This document shows positions 28,410 to 38,729 of a DNA stretch of 64,000 nt, piece after piece. The position numbers and the translations under genes are program-made. Every line of letters starts with the position of its first letter. Within the stretch, counting starts at the first letter, position 1. The notes under the pieces were generated by a model. It did no database searches. It worked only from the letters and a program-made list of their open reading frames with translations, and had not been told where the DNA came from. This DNA comes from Spongorhabdus nitratireducens. Its GTDB lineage: Bacteria; Pseudomonadota; Gammaproteobacteria; Pseudomonadales; Endozoicomonadaceae. The stretch is taken from NCBI GenBank assembly GCA_947387575.1, contig CANDOC010000003.1, forward strand, positions 186,001 through 250,000, given 5' to 3'.

Positions 28410-29423
28410 TCAGGCACTCAACGGGCGCAGGCCCACAGCATGACGAATTTTAGCCAGTAGGTCAGAAGCTTCTGCGCGGGCACGCTCGGCACCTTTCAGC
28501 AGTTCTTCTTCGATAAACGCAGGGTTGGCAATCAGCTCGTCATAACGGGCACGTGGCTCAGCCAGGTGCGCATTCAGGTATTCGAACAGCTCCTGCTTCA
28601 GATGCCCCCAACCGGCACCTTCTTCATACTGGCGACGCTTGGCTTCCACTTCTTCCGGGGTAGCGAAGGCAGAGAAAATCTGGAACAGAGTACAGGTTTC
28701 GGGATCTTTCGGCTCGCCCGGCTCCAGACTGTTGGTCTTGATCTTCATGATGAACTTGCGCAGCTTTTTCTCCGGCGCAAACAGCGGAATGACATTGTCA
28801 TAGCTCTTGCTCATCTTGCGACCATCCAGACCATTCAGAACAGCAGTAGTTTCACCCACAACCGCTTCCGGCAGGGTGAACAGATTACCGTAGTGATGGT
28901 TCATACGGCCGGCAATATCACGCGCCATTTCGATATGCTGAACCTGATCCTTGCCTACCGGTACCTTGTTGGCGTTGAACATCAGAATATCCGCAGCCAT
29001 CAGCACCGGATAGCTGAACAGACCCATGGTTACGCCCTTGTCCGGATCCTTGGCACCGGACTCTTCATTTTCCTGCACTGCCGCTTTGTATGCGTGAGCA
29101 CGGTTCATCAGACCCTTAGCGGTCATGCAGTTCAGAATCCAGCACAGTTCGGTGATTTCAGGTACATCAGACTGACGGTAGAAGGTGACCTTGTCAGTAT
29201 CCAGTCCCAGAGCCAGCCAGCTTGCAGCGATCTCCAGCGTGGAACGGTGTACCCGCTCCGGATCACGGGTGCTGATAATCGCGTGATAGTCAGCCAGAAA
29301 GAAAAAGGAGTCGACACCTTCACGCTGGCTGTCTGCAATCGCCGGGCGAATAGCGCCCACGTAGTTGCCCAGGTGCGGTGTACCGGACGGCTTGATACCG
29401 GTCAGCGTTCTGATTCTGCTCAT
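28410..29423 (-). CDS. trpS: Tryptophan--tRNA ligase
   Basis: Class I aminoacyl-tRNA synthetase charging tRNA-Trp, 337 residues, normal for the bacterial enzyme. The HIGH-like motif appears as [13 protein letters not shown] at the N terminus, and the KMSKS loop is in [10 protein letters not shown]. It is monocistronic with its own terminator, and the upstream region also serves the divergent mutM. Confidence 0.96.
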   Translation of the reverse strand: MSRIRTLTGIKPSGTPHLGNYVGAIRPAIADSQREGVDSFFFLADYHAIISTRDPERVHRSTLEIAASWLALGLDTDKVTFYRQSDVPEITELCWILNCMTAKGLMNRAHAYKAAVQENEESGAKDPDKGVTMGLFSYPVLMAADILMFNANKVPVGKDQVQHIEMARDIAGRMNHHYGNLFTLPEAVVGETTAVLNGLDGRKMSKSYDNVIPLFAPEKKLRKFIMKIKTNSLEPGEPKDPETCTLFQIFSAFATPEEVEAKRRQYEEGAGWGHLKQELFEYLNAHLAEPRARYDELIANPAFIEEELLKGAERARAEASDLLAKIRHAVGLRPLSA

Positions 29424-29617
29424 AAAAATCTGTTCACAGGAGTTATGGTCCCGATTTAACCGGGAACCTTGATCGGCGCATTATAGAGAACCGGCTTCAG
29501 GGGGAACAGTCCTCGCGGATTCACTTTAACCTGACAGTATTGGCAAACATCCGGTTTCTGCTAAGGTCAGCAACATAAAATGACCACCAGACAGCAATAC
29601 AGAACAGCAAGACGCCC

Positions 29618-30433
29618 ATGCCTGAGCTACCAGAAGTCGAAACAACCCGCCGGGGCATATCTCCCCACATTGAAGGCAAAACCATCAGCAACGTAGTGAT
29701 TCGGAATCACCGGCTGCGCTGGCCGATACGGGAAGACCTGCCACAACTTCTTCAGGATCAGCCAATAACGAACATCAGCCGGCGAGCCAAATATCTGATG
29801 CTGGAAACGCCTGAAGGCACACTGATTCTTCATTTAGGAATGTCAGGTTCACTACGGGTTGTTCAAAACGGAGATAAGCCCGGAAAACATGATCATCTGG
29901 ATCTGGTATGCAGCGATGGTACAACGCTGAGACTGCATGACCCACGCCGCTTTGGTGCTGCTGTCTGGACAGATGAGCCCTGCGGGCAACATTCATTGCT
30001 GGAGCACCTGGGGCCGGAGCCTTTGTCAGATGAATTCAATGGTGATCGCCTGACCCAGTGCGCCAAAGGTAAAAGCCGGGCCGTCAAATTATTGATTATG
30101 GATAATCAGGTTGTTGTCGGTGTCGGTAATATTTACGCCAACGAAGCCCTGTTTATGGCTGGCATCCGGCCCGACCGGCCCGCTGGTAAGATATCTGCCC
30201 GGCGTTATGCCCGGCTGGCCGACTGCATCAAAATCGTGCTGGCCAATGCTATCGAAAAGGGTGGCACCACATTGAAGGACTTTGTCGGAGGAGACGGGAA
30301 GCCGGGCTACTTCCAGATTGAGCTGACTGTTTACGGTCATGGTGGCGAACCCTGCCCCAAATGTGAAAAGCCGCTGACTGAAATCAAACTTGGGCAACGC
30401 ACCACAGTTTTCTGCAAATCCTGCCAGCGCTGA
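29618..30433 (+). CDS. mutM: Formamidopyrimidine-DNA glycosylase
   Basis: DNA repair glycosylase/AP lyase removing 8-oxoguanine and formamidopyrimidines. The protein begins [12 protein letters not shown] after Met, giving the catalytic Pro at mature position 1 and Glu next to it. The C-terminal zinc finger CPKCEKPL...CKSCQR is complete. Length is 271 residues, typical. Confidence 0.97.
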   Translation: MPELPEVETTRRGISPHIEGKTISNVVIRNHRLRWPIREDLPQLLQDQPITNISRRAKYLMLETPEGTLILHLGMSGSLRVVQNGDKPGKHDHLDLVCSDGTTLRLHDPRRFGAAVWTDEPCGQHSLLEHLGPEPLSDEFNGDRLTQCAKGKSRAVKLLIMDNQVVVGVGNIYANEALFMAGIRPDRPAGKISARRYARLADCIKIVLANAIEKGGTTLKDFVGGDGKPGYFQIELTVYGHGGEPCPKCEKPLTEIKLGQRTTVFCKSCQR

Positions 30434-30519
30434 ATAAGTGCGGGTGCGTTGCATGAAAAATCTCTGGGCTATCATCAAAGGAAGGAGCCATTTATCTCAA
30501 GGAAAGAGGAATTCCCAAT

Positions 30520-30849
30520 ATGCGCCGCCTTCTCCAGTCATTCACACTTATTGCTGCCATGCTGGTTACACTGATGAGTGCCCAGTTTGCAGCTGCATCT
30601 GATCTGGAAGATCTGAAGCAGCGCAACAATAACCAGTCATCAATGGAAGATCCCAACTTCCTTGCCATGACAGGGGATTTGCTGATTGCACGGCCCCTGC
30701 TTCTGGCCACAACCATTCTTGGTGGTGTGGTATTTGTTGTGAGTTCTCCCTTCTCCGCTGCCGGTGGCAACATGAACGAAGCAGCAGAAACACTGGTCAA
30801 GTCTCCAGCTCGAGCCACCTTTCAGCGTTGCCTTGGCTGTAGTCGTTAA
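30520..30849 (+). CDS. Small exported membrane-associated hypothetical protein
   Basis: The 109-residue protein has an N-terminal signal peptide (hydrophobic core ILIAAMLVTLM-like, cleavage probably after AAA). A short hydrophilic segment and one membrane-helix-like stretch follow, then a C-terminal CLGCSR. Similar small proteins occur in pseudomonad relatives, sometimes labelled multidrug transporter without evidence. An AAGAGGAA ribosome site supports the start. An 11-bp inverted repeat lies 10-45 bases past the stop. Confidence 0.7.
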   Translation: MRRLLQSFTLIAAMLVTLMSAQFAAASDLEDLKQRNNNQSSMEDPNFLAMTGDLLIARPLLLATTILGGVVFVVSSPFSAAGGNMNEAAETLVKSPARATFQRCLGCSR

Positions 30850-31004
30850 CGCACCTCTGGAGAAGCAGGTAATGTAGCCTGATGACCTGCTTCTCTGACC
30901 TGCCCCATACCATTGCAACTGTGCTTTCCCCCCCATAAACTCTTTCAGCACTCATTTTCAGGAAGGCCTGATGGCTTTTCCTTACTCAAGCAGACTCAGT
31001 AAAC

Positions 31005-31808
31005 ATGACTCCAATTGCTCTTACTATTGCTGGTTCCGACAGTGGTGGCGGTGCCGGTATCCAGGCTGACCTCAAGGCTTTTTCCGCACTTCAGGCATAC
31101 GGCTGCTCCGTTATTACAGCCCTGACAGCCCAGAATACTCAAGGTGTTCAGGGCATCTTCGATGTTGACCCCGCTTTTATTGCCCTGCAACTGGAGTCTG
31201 TATTCTCCGACCTGGCAGTTCAGGCCGTTAAAGTTGGTATGCTGAGTCGGCGAGAGGTTATCCAGACCGTCGCTGAAGCCATTGAAAAATATCAGGTATC
31301 CAGGCTTGTCCTCGATCCGGTCATGGTTGCGACCAGTGGTGACCTTTTATTACAGAAAGATGCTGTCGACAGCCTGAAATCTGACCTGATTCCCAAGGCA
31401 GCCCTGATTACCCCGAACCTGCCGGAAGCCGCCGTGCTGCTGGATACCGAGGTTGCTACGACTACAGCACAGATGGAAGCGATGATTGAGCCCTTGATGG
31501 CACTGGGCTCCCAGGCTGTTCTGTTGAAAGGCGGTCACTTGCAGGAAGGCGAGAGTGTCGATCTGCTACATGATGGCAAAGAACTGCACTGGCTGACCGC
31601 TCCCCGGGTAGAAACCCGCAATACTCATGGAACGGGTTGTACGCTGTCAGCTGCAACAGCAGCCCTGCTGGCTCGCGGTTTCGATATGAAAGATGCTGTG
31701 TTTGCTGCCAAGGATTACATCTCCAATGCTATTGCAGCGGCAGATCAGCAGAATATCGGCAAGGGTCATGGCCCGGTTCATCATTTCCACAATTACTGGC
31801 ATTCATAA
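31005..31808 (+). CDS. thiD: Hydroxymethylpyrimidine/phosphomethylpyrimidine kinase
   Basis: Thiamine-biosynthesis kinase phosphorylating HMP to HMP-PP, 267 residues. Motifs are [15 protein letters not shown] near the N terminus, [17 protein letters not shown], and [12 protein letters not shown] with the catalytic Cys region near the C terminus. No TPP riboswitch was recognised upstream. It is followed by a hairpin and the second MITE-like repeat. Confidence 0.95.
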   Translation: MTPIALTIAGSDSGGGAGIQADLKAFSALQAYGCSVITALTAQNTQGVQGIFDVDPAFIALQLESVFSDLAVQAVKVGMLSRREVIQTVAEAIEKYQVSRLVLDPVMVATSGDLLLQKDAVDSLKSDLIPKAALITPNLPEAAVLLDTEVATTTAQMEAMIEPLMALGSQAVLLKGGHLQEGESVDLLHDGKELHWLTAPRVETRNTHGTGCTLSAATAALLARGFDMKDAVFAAKDYISNAIAAADQQNIGKGHGPVHHFHNYWHS

Positions 31809-31817
31809 TTTCTGTTT

Positions 31818-31840
31818 GCTGCCAGCATGTTGCTGGCAGC
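31818..31840. terminator. Hairpin after thiD
   Basis: A perfect 10-bp stem (GCTGCCAGCA and its complement) with a 3-base loop begins ten bases past the thiD stop codon. The following bases are only moderately T-rich. Confidence 0.5.
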
Positions 31841-31933
31841 ACCTTTCGCCCCTGTTCTCAAAACAACCGTTTTAGAACGTCTATACTGCTTCAGATATTT
31901 AACAAACGCCTCTGTTAACGCAGACATATCTCT

Positions 31934-32194
31934 AGGGAGCGTTCTCAATTAAACATTTGACCAGCCGCACATGGTTGACGCCAGGTTAGGCGCGAACTGT
32001 GCGGTGTGGTGATTCCACATAAACAGTGAGCAACGCGGCATGGCGTCAACCATGTGCGGCCCTTCGGGTTCATCACGCAGGCTCTCATGCCGCGTTGAAC
32101 GGCTTGAACATGGAACCACCATGCCCTGCGCCGCTCGCCTTACCTGAGAGCCTGCGTGATGAACTGGTCATATGTTTAATTGAGAACACTCCCT
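31934..32194. repeat. MITE-like structured repeat, copy 2 (261 bp)
   Basis: The second copy has the same terminal arms and internal order as the copy at 21.3 kb, again bordered by TA. The arms differ at several positions but stay paired, for example CTCAATTA against TTTAATTGAG. The inner stem reads CCGCACATGGTTGACG against CGTCAACCATGTGCGG. The central GTGTGGTGATTCCACA hairpin is identical in both copies. It lies between thiD and the 2HCT carrier gene. Confidence 0.85.
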
Positions 32195-32245
32195 ATGTCC
32201 GCCAACCTGTTCTGAATATAACAATCGATACAGGGATACTGATGT

Positions 32246-33631
32246 ATGACGATCCCCTCTGATGCCCAACCGGAAGGTACTCTGGGCTCTGATACAGTGG
32301 ATGACCCGATCATGCCTCCAGCCGGGCTTTGGCAGAAAGTGCTTCAGTTTGAGCTCTACGGCATGCCAGCCCCGGTCTTTCTGCTGGCTTTTATTACTAT
32401 TGCGCTGGCCCATACCTTTGACCTGCTGCCCAAAAACCTGATCGGGGCATTGGCCATCATGTTTGTGATTGGCGGTGTTTTCGGGGAGATAGGCAAGCGG
32501 CTGCCTTTCTGGAATCGCTATATCGGCGGGGCACCGGTGCTGATTTTCCTGGGAACGGCCTGGCTGGTTTATGCAGGGGTTCTGTCGAACCGGGACTCTG
32601 CTGTTATTGAAGCCATGATGCAGGACTATAAGTTTCTGGATCTGTTTATCGCCGTGCTGATTACCGGCAGTATCCTGCCCATTAACCGACGGCTGCTATT
32701 ACGTTCTCTGATTGGTTATATCCCAGCAATTCTGGCCTCCGTAGCCGGAGCCATGGCGTTGGGCGTTCTGGCAGGCTGGATATTTGGGATTGACTCCAAA
32801 GAAATCATTTCCCTGTATGTACTTCCCATCATGGGTGGAGGCAATGGCGCAGGAGCTATTCCCATGGCAGAAATTTATGAAGCCACCACCGGCTATCCGA
32901 GGGAGCAGTTCTACTCAGTCGCGATATCCATTCTGACCATCGCCAATATTATCGCCATACTCTCTGCTTCCCTGCTGGACCGGCTGGGTAAGCACTATCC
33001 ATCACTGACCGGTGAAGGGCAGCTGGTACAACGGGGTGCGCTCGAAGTACTGGAAGATGAGCCACCACGACGCAAACTGACAACCCGGGACCTCGTAGCC
33101 GGGCTGGCTCTGGCGGTTACCTTTTACGTGCTTGCCATTATCTTTGCCAAAGTGATTTTCCCAGGCTGGGGCGATGTAAAAATCCACCCCTATGCCTATA
33201 TGGTGTTGTTGATTGCAGTGGTTAATGCCACAGGATTTGTTCCGGCCGAATTGAAAGAAGGTTCACGTCGGGTTGCAGATTTCTTCAGCGTGCATATTGT
33301 CTGGCTGCTGATGGTCGGTGTTGGCGTAGCCTATACCGATCTGGGAGAAATCATTGCGGCACTGTCCCTGACCAATATTGCCATTGCCACCCTGATTGTT
33401 GTGGGCGCTATTCTCGGTGCAGCTCTCGGTGGAAAACTGTTTGGTTTCTATCCCATTGACAGTGCCATCACCGCGGGACTCTGTATGGCAAACCGCGGTG
33501 GAACAGGTGATCTGGAGGTACTGGCAGCATCGAATCGTATGAGCCTTCTTTGCTATGCCCAGATTTCATCTCGTATGGGGGGCGGAATTATTCTGGTTAT
33601 TGCCAGCATTGTGTTTGGCATGCAGGGCTAG
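32246..33631 (+). CDS. 2-hydroxycarboxylate transporter family protein (CitS/MaeN-like)
   Basis: Inner-membrane secondary carrier, 461 residues with about eleven helices. The family's two re-entrant GGxG loops are visible as IMGGGNGAGAIPMAE and CMANRGGTGDLEVLAA, with the closing AQISSRMGGGIILV. The 2HCT family moves citrate, malate or lactate with Na+ or H+; the substrate is not evident. A two-component regulator, usual beside citS or maeN, is absent. The start is only 50 bases after the repeat element. Confidence 0.88.
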   Translation: MTIPSDAQPEGTLGSDTVDDPIMPPAGLWQKVLQFELYGMPAPVFLLAFITIALAHTFDLLPKNLIGALAIMFVIGGVFGEIGKRLPFWNRYIGGAPVLIFLGTAWLVYAGVLSNRDSAVIEAMMQDYKFLDLFIAVLITGSILPINRRLLLRSLIGYIPAILASVAGAMALGVLAGWIFGIDSKEIISLYVLPIMGGGNGAGAIPMAEIYEATTGYPREQFYSVAISILTIANIIAILSASLLDRLGKHYPSLTGEGQLVQRGALEVLEDEPPRRKLTTRDLVAGLALAVTFYVLAIIFAKVIFPGWGDVKIHPYAYMVLLIAVVNATGFVPAELKEGSRRVADFFSVHIVWLLMVGVGVAYTDLGEIIAALSLTNIAIATLIVVGAILGAALGGKLFGFYPIDSAITAGLCMANRGGTGDLEVLAASNRMSLLCYAQISSRMGGGIILVIASIVFGMQG

Positions 33632-34149
33632 GTTCTGCTGATAAGGGATACCAGCTCATCAAGATGCAGAATGGCTTTACACTCAGGATCTGAAGGTATG
33701 GATACCTCTTCTTGCCTGAGCCAGACTGCATCCAGTCCAGACTTCACAGCTCCCTGAACATCATTGTGATAGTCATCCCCAACCATCAGCAACTCAGATA
33801 AAGGACACTCCAGCTGCTTGCCAATAGCTTCAAAAAATCTCCGGTCCGGCTTGCTGTAGCCGAGGGACTGATAACAGAAAACACCCTCCAGATAACGATC
33901 AAGCCCCACTCTTTGCAGGGCATGCCAGATATCCTGACTGGAGGAATCCCTGGCATTGGTCGCCAGATAGCAACGAGTAATACCGGATAGTTGTTGCAAT
34001 GTTTCGAGAGCGCCTGCCACTACTTCAACTTCAGGCCAGTCTTTCATTGGCCCCGCATATTCAGGCTTGTCGACCATCAGGGTGTTGCCCCAGTCAAACA
34101 GGATTCCCCTGTACTTCAAACTTGAAGGCACTGTTCCACCGAAAGACAT
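33628..34149 (-). CDS. HAD-family hydrolase
   Basis: The 173-residue haloacid-dehalogenase-type phosphatase has motif I ILFDWGNTLMV (the second Asp of DxD replaced by Gly-Asn), motif II ATNA, and motif III/IV KPDRRFFEAIGKQ ... MVGDDYHNDVQGA. The second motif-I Asp normally acts as acid/base, so its absence may change activity. It overlaps the carrier gene tail by 4 bases on the opposite strand. Confidence 0.82.
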   Translation of the reverse strand: MSFGGTVPSSLKYRGILFDWGNTLMVDKPEYAGPMKDWPEVEVVAGALETLQQLSGITRCYLATNARDSSSQDIWHALQRVGLDRYLEGVFCYQSLGYSKPDRRFFEAIGKQLECPLSELLMVGDDYHNDVQGAVKSGLDAVWLRQEEVSIPSDPECKAILHLDELVSLISRT

Positions 34150-34264
34150 AGCGGCACCATCTTGTTGCTATTATTTATAGATAGGCATGTTAGCATTTAG
34201 CCTAAAGATATATAGCAATATGTTATAAAGGTTGTGGCAAAGAATAGAAAATCAGGGAAGAACG

Positions 34265-34486
34265 ATGAACAAAGCCATTTTCTCAGTCAACCTGAACTCT
34301 GACCAGGTACTGATGTATTACAAAGGGCAGAAGAAAAGTGTACGCGTACATACTCAGGATGGGATGAGTATGAGTCTGCCTTTCGAGATCCTTCTGGAGC
34401 ATGTAACTCGCTCGGGTATTTATGGCACGTTTGAAATCAGTTATGGAAATGACGGTAAGTTACAACAACTGAGAAGGTTATCCTGA
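34265..34486 (+). CDS. DUF2835 small protein
   Basis: The 73-residue protein matches the DUF2835 pattern: a hydrophobic strand with YYKGQKKSV, then SLPFEILLEHVTRSGIYGTFEISYG, ending LQQLRRLS. Its function is unknown and it is widespread in gammaproteobacteria. The ATG at 34265, with AGGGAAGA just upstream, is preferred to an in-frame start 11 codons earlier. Confidence 0.85.
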   Translation: MNKAIFSVNLNSDQVLMYYKGQKKSVRVHTQDGMSMSLPFEILLEHVTRSGIYGTFEISYGNDGKLQQLRRLS

Positions 34487-34612
34487 TCTCTCTTTCTAAA
34501 GAAATTAAAATATTTTTCATTAATAATGAAAAAATAGTTTAGTAACACCTGAGAGCTCTAACCATAAAAAACAAGCTATACTGCCTCCTCAAATAATTTT
34601 CAAAGAATTACA

Positions 34613-35470
34613 ATGAGTCTAGAAAAAACAGTCAGGCTTGTTTTTACTTGTATCACAACCTATTTAATTTTTCTCTCGCCTCTATCCCATGCCAGAATGA
34701 TCATGGAGGTTTCTTTTCCAACATCACATGGAGCGACTAGAGGGCAAACAGTTGGCGAACTATACATCAAATTATCTGCAGAGACAGTCGTCGTTAAATT
34801 CACTCCTAAACTTATAACGAAACCATTTCCCAAAGATCATATTCAAGACTTTTTTCCCGGAATAGTTGACTATCTCGAAACCAAACTTCCTCTCCCTCAT
34901 ATTACATATTGCGCAGTTTATGACAAACGATCTCCTGCACTACGCCCACTTCTTTCATCAAGTATTCATTACACATGGTCGCAACATATGGATGCAATCA
35001 ATATCCAAAAGCACTCAACAGATTACAGTGATGATTCAGATATCTACTACTATTCCAGTCAGAATGGGATCGCTCGCACCCAGACTCAGGAAAGAACTAA
35101 ACTCTTTGATTTATGGTCAATTATTAGCTTGGTAAATAATAGCCAGTCATGTATCGACCTACAGCAATACGAAGGTCTGGATTTCAAATCTCCAATATTT
35201 CTTAATTTTGGATGCCCCCATAAGAGTGGTACCGCTATATGCAAAATCGATAGAATACAACGTAGCCACGGAGGCACATGTTTGGAATTAACCTTGTCAG
35301 AGAAACAGCCTGAGGGTTATTCAGTTGGTTATCGACAAGCTACTACTCGGTACACTATTAGAGTAATGATGATTCAAGGTGTTGACTGTGACTCTGAAAA
35401 AAAGATTAACTATATTGAGCTGCACAAAGAATCAATTCATGCCTTAACCATTCACCGAAAGTCAAAATAA
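34613..35470 (+). CDS. Secreted hypothetical protein
   Basis: The 285-residue protein has a clear signal peptide: basic start, core VFTCITTYLIFLSPL, and probable cleavage after SHA. The mature part has about six Cys that could form disulfides, and shows no family I know. The gene is visibly richer in A and T than its neighbours, which suggests an accessory gene. It sits between DUF2835 and the convergent norR. Confidence 0.6.
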   Translation: MSLEKTVRLVFTCITTYLIFLSPLSHARMIMEVSFPTSHGATRGQTVGELYIKLSAETVVVKFTPKLITKPFPKDHIQDFFPGIVDYLETKLPLPHITYCAVYDKRSPALRPLLSSSIHYTWSQHMDAINIQKHSTDYSDDSDIYYYSSQNGIARTQTQERTKLFDLWSIISLVNNSQSCIDLQQYEGLDFKSPIFLNFGCPHKSGTAICKIDRIQRSHGGTCLELTLSEKQPEGYSVGYRQATTRYTIRVMMIQGVDCDSEKKINYIELHKESIHALTIHRKSK

Positions 35471-35477
35471 TTATCGT

Positions 35478-37028
35478 CTATTTCATACCTAATCGCTTAG
35501 CCAGACGATGTAGATTCCCCGCATCAACAGATAACTGTCTGGCAGCTTCGGCCCAGCGTCCATTACAAGCATCAACCGTTTTCTCAATCATCTGCCGCTG
35601 AAACAAATCCGTAGCTTCACGCAAACTAAGGCTTGAATCCACTGACGAGGTAAAACTGGAAACAGGCAATTCTTTGACTGAGTTGTTGCCATCTCTAGCC
35701 CCCCGCTCAAGGCTCGAAAAGTGCCGTGGCAGAATCAACACAAACTGATCTTCCGCTTCAGAGCGTGCAAGAATTGCAGCCCGGTGAATACAGTGTTCCA
35801 GTTCACGCACATTGCCCGGCCAGTGATACGCCATCAGGATTTCATGGCATTCATCACTCAACCTCAGGTTCTGTATTCCCATCTGCCCACGGCATTTTTC
35901 AATAAAAAAACCGGCCAACTGTAAAATATCATTGCCGCGTTCCCGCAACGGTGGCACTGCCACAGGGAAGACACTCAGGCGATGATAAAGGTCTGCCCGA
36001 AAACGCTCCTCCATTACTTCCTGCTTCAGGTCTCTATTCGTTGCAGCAATAATCCGCGTATTCACTTTTAAACTGCGATCATCACCCACACGCTGCAAAT
36101 CACCATACTGCAGAACTCTCAGCAGTTTGGATTGAAGAGGTAACGATAACTCACCCACCTCATCCAGAAATAATGTGCCCTGGTCAGCCAGTTCAAACTT
36201 TCCCTTACGATTGCTTATTGCACCGGTAAAGGCACCTTTTACATGACCAAATAACTCACTCTCTGCCACAGATTCCGGCAGGGCAGCACAGTTGAGATAA
36301 ACCATAGGAAAGTCTGCACGGGGAGAAGCGGCATGTATCGCCGCCGCCACAAGTTCTTTACCGGTTCCTGTTTCTCCGAGAATCAGTGTTGTCAGCTCTG
36401 TATCAGCGACAATGCCAATCTCCTTTTTCAGAGATTGCATAGCCGGAGACTGCCCGATCATCTCTACCCGGTTCACACCGGATGTTTTGATAGGCGTGCT
36501 ACTGGATGTCTGCACGGCCTGTTGCTCAAGCTTGTCCATCAGCAAGGCATTGTTCAGTGATGCTGCAGCCAATGCACTTACAGTTCTCAATTCGTCATTG
36601 GTAAACCCATCGAACTGGGTCGGACTGAAGCCATCTATCGTCAGCGCTCCGATTAAACGATCACTGACCGTTAAAGGAAGACCGATACAGGCATGCACCT
36701 CCAGCTCACCGGTATGTGACGGAATCAGTCCGTCATACGGATCAGGCAAATCGCTATCAGCAGGAAAACGTACGACATCCCCTGCCCGGGCAATCACCTC
36801 GAGACGTGGATGTTCGTCTATAACAAAGTGCCGACCAAGAACATCCGGCGCCAAACCATCAATCGCCAGCGGTACAAACTTCTGTTCCTGAAAAAGTAAC
36901 AGTGCGGATGCTTCTGAATTAAACAACTGACGTACAGTCGCAAGCAGTCGCTCAAAGCGATCCTGACTGGAAATACCCGTAGTTAAATCCAGTGCCAGAC
37001 TGGTGAGCGATATAGAACTGTGCAACAT
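35478..37028 (-). CDS. norR: Nitric oxide-responsive sigma-54 regulator NorR
   Basis: The 516-residue enhancer-binding protein has an N-terminal GAF domain that in NorR binds NO through a non-haem iron. A central AAA+ domain carries Walker A GETGTGKE and the sigma-54 contact loop GAFTGA. A Fis-type HTH is at the C terminus ([24 protein letters not shown]). It diverges from norVW over a 180-base region with three NorR-type dyads and a -24/-12 promoter. It should activate norVW when NO is present. Confidence 0.93.
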   Translation of the reverse strand: MLHSSISLTSLALDLTTGISSQDRFERLLATVRQLFNSEASALLLFQEQKFVPLAIDGLAPDVLGRHFVIDEHPRLEVIARAGDVVRFPADSDLPDPYDGLIPSHTGELEVHACIGLPLTVSDRLIGALTIDGFSPTQFDGFTNDELRTVSALAAASLNNALLMDKLEQQAVQTSSSTPIKTSGVNRVEMIGQSPAMQSLKKEIGIVADTELTTLILGETGTGKELVAAAIHAASPRADFPMVYLNCAALPESVAESELFGHVKGAFTGAISNRKGKFELADQGTLFLDEVGELSLPLQSKLLRVLQYGDLQRVGDDRSLKVNTRIIAATNRDLKQEVMEERFRADLYHRLSVFPVAVPPLRERGNDILQLAGFFIEKCRGQMGIQNLRLSDECHEILMAYHWPGNVRELEHCIHRAAILARSEAEDQFVLILPRHFSSLERGARDGNNSVKELPVSSFTSSVDSSLSLREATDLFQRQMIEKTVDACNGRWAEAARQLSVDAGNLHRLAKRLGMK

Positions 37029-37050
37029 AAATCAGCAATCACAAATAATT

Positions 37051-37105
37051 GTCAAAAAAACAATCAATGTCATTAAGACACCAATCAACAGCATGTCAAA
37101 ATGAC
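37051..37105. promoter_or_regulatory. Three NorR enhancer dyads upstream of norV
   Basis: Three 11-base sites of the NorR pattern GT-N7-AC are present: 37051-37061 (GTCAAAAAAAC), 37069-37079 (GTCATTAAGAC) and 37095-37105 (GTCAAAATGAC). They share TGTCA/TGACA-like flanks. The third is a perfect dyad GTCA-AAA-TGAC. They lie about 45-95 bases upstream of the sigma-54 promoter, a standard enhancer position. E. coli norVW is also known to have three NorR sites. Confidence 0.85.
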
Positions 37106-37147
37106 ACAAACATAAAAAATATTCAATAAAATCAATAGGATAAAAGT

Positions 37148-37162
37148 TGGCACATTGAATGC
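37148..37162 (+). promoter_or_regulatory. Sigma-54 promoter of norVW
   Basis: TGGCAC, five bases, then ATGC gives the -24 GG and -12 GC elements with the required ten-base step. The only deviation from consensus is A for the first T of TTGC. It lies 46 bases before the norV start codon, downstream of the NorR dyads. Confidence 0.8.
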
Positions 37163-37208
37163 TCTATAGAAGACAGATTTTTTAATTTTGTCTTCTGGAG
37201 ACATCACA

Positions 37209-38729
37209 ATGGCTATTCATATCAAAAACAACATTCACTGGGTTGGACAGCGTGACTGGGAAATCCGTGACTTTCACGGTACCGAGTACAAAACCACCAA
37301 AGGCACCAGCTACAACAGTTACCTGATCCGTGAAGAAAAGACTGTCCTCATCGATACTGTGGACAGCAAGTTCAGCCATGAGTTTATCCAAAATCTGGAG
37401 CAGGAAATCGACCTGCATAAAATCGACTACATCGTCGTTAATCATGCCGAGGAAGATCACTCCGGAGCGCTTGCTGCCCTGATGGCAAAGATTCCGGGCA
37501 CTCCGATCTACTGCACCGAGAATGCCATCGACTCGATTGTTGGTCATCATCACCACCCGGAATGGAACTTCAGAACCATCAAAACCGGTGATTCACTGGA
37601 TATCGGTAACGGCAAACAACTGGTGTTTGTTGAAGCCCCGATGCTGCACTGGCCTGACAGCATGATGACCTATCTGACCGGTGACGCTGTACTGTTCAGT
37701 AACGACGCTTTTGGCCAGCACTACTGCGACGAACGACTGTTTAATGATGAAGTGGATCAGAATGAACTGATGGAACAGTGCCTGCGCTATTACTCCAACA
37801 TTCTGACACCGTTCAGTAGTCTGGTAACCGCCAAGATCAAAGAAGTACTGAGCTTCAACCTGCCGGTAGATATGATTGCTACATCTCACGGTATTGTGTG
37901 GCGAGAAAACCCGGTACAGATTATTGAGAAATATCTGGAATGGGCGGGTGACTACCAGGAAGACCGCATCACTATTTTCTATGACTCCATGTCCAACAAT
38001 ACCCGCATGATGGCCGATGCCATTGCGCAAGGTATTAATGAAGTCGACAGCAAGGTCGCGGTAAAAGTCTTTAATGTCTCCCGCCACGACAAGAACGAGA
38101 TTCTGGCCAACGTCTTCCGCTCCAAAGCTGTTCTGGTGGGTTCTTCCACCATGAATAACGTCATGATGCCGAAGATTGCCGGTATGCTGGAAGAAATCAC
38201 CGGATTGCGTTTCAGAAATAAAAAGGCCGGTGCTTTTGGCAGCTTTGGCTGGAATGGCGGTGCAGTAGATCGTATTCACGCCCGTCTGACAGATGCCGGC
38301 TTTGAAACCACCGAGGGCCTGAAATCCAAATGGAAGCCTGATGGTAAAGCACTGGCAGAATGTCGTGCACATGGCCGTAAGGTTGCTCGTCAGTGGGCTC
38401 TGCGTGACCTGTCACAGGAAGTTGTGCGTCCAATCATTGATAAAAAGCCATGCTGCGACAAGGCTGCCAGCTCTGAACAAACTTGTGCGCCAGTTCCTGC
38501 ACCTAAAGCGGAAGCTTCCAGTAGTGCCAATACTGGAGCGAGTGCCGATGCCATGCAATGCATGGTCTGCACCGTGTGTCAGTGGATTTATGATCCCCAG
38601 CAGGGTGAGCCGAATCAGGCTGTAGAGCCGGGAACTACCTGGGATGACGTTCCGGATTACTTCCTCTGTCCTGAATGCAGTCTGGGCAAGGATGTATTCC
38701 AGCCAGTGGCGAAGGAGTCTGCAGCATGA
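37209..38729 (+). CDS. norV: Anaerobic nitric oxide reductase flavorubredoxin
   Basis: Cytoplasmic NO-detoxifying enzyme, 506 residues. It has an N-terminal metallo-beta-lactamase di-iron domain ([11 protein letters not shown] with HxExDH ligands), a flavodoxin domain ([16 protein letters not shown] and [10 protein letters not shown]), and a C-terminal rubredoxin with [10 protein letters not shown] and CPEC iron ligands. It reduces NO to N2O with electrons from NorW. The ATG is preceded by CTGGAGA. Its stop codon overlaps the norW start by four bases. Confidence 0.95.
   Translation: MAIHIKNNIHWVGQRDWEIRDFHGTEYKTTKGTSYNSYLIREEKTVLIDTVDSKFSHEFIQNLEQEIDLHKIDYIVVNHAEEDHSGALAALMAKIPGTPIYCTENAIDSIVGHHHHPEWNFRTIKTGDSLDIGNGKQLVFVEAPMLHWPDSMMTYLTGDAVLFSNDAFGQHYCDERLFNDEVDQNELMEQCLRYYSNILTPFSSLVTAKIKEVLSFNLPVDMIATSHGIVWRENPVQIIEKYLEWAGDYQEDRITIFYDSMSNNTRMMADAIAQGINEVDSKVAVKVFNVSRHDKNEILANVFRSKAVLVGSSTMNNVMMPKIAGMLEEITGLRFRNKKAGAFGSFGWNGGAVDRIHARLTDAGFETTEGLKSKWKPDGKALAECRAHGRKVARQWALRDLSQEVVRPIIDKKPCCDKAASSEQTCAPVPAPKAEASSSANTGASADAMQCMVCTVCQWIYDPQQGEPNQAVEPGTTWDDVPDYFLCPECSLGKDVFQPVAKESAA

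Noticed and set aside
28566..29459. 297-codon plus-strand frame opposite trpS
   Set aside because: It is the antisense of a clear tryptophanyl-tRNA synthetase gene and shows no domain.
30850..31004. TPP riboswitch upstream of thiD
   Set aside because: A small hairpin (GGAAGGCC...GGCTTTTCC) is present, but the conserved TPP-aptamer segments are not seen.
32026..32262. Plus-strand frame inside the second MITE-like repeat
   Set aside because: It is made of the structured repeat and has no protein-like features or matching frame in copy 1.
37593..38372. 259-codon minus-strand frame opposite norV
   Set aside because: It is antisense to the flavorubredoxin gene, with a composition expected of a shadow frame.
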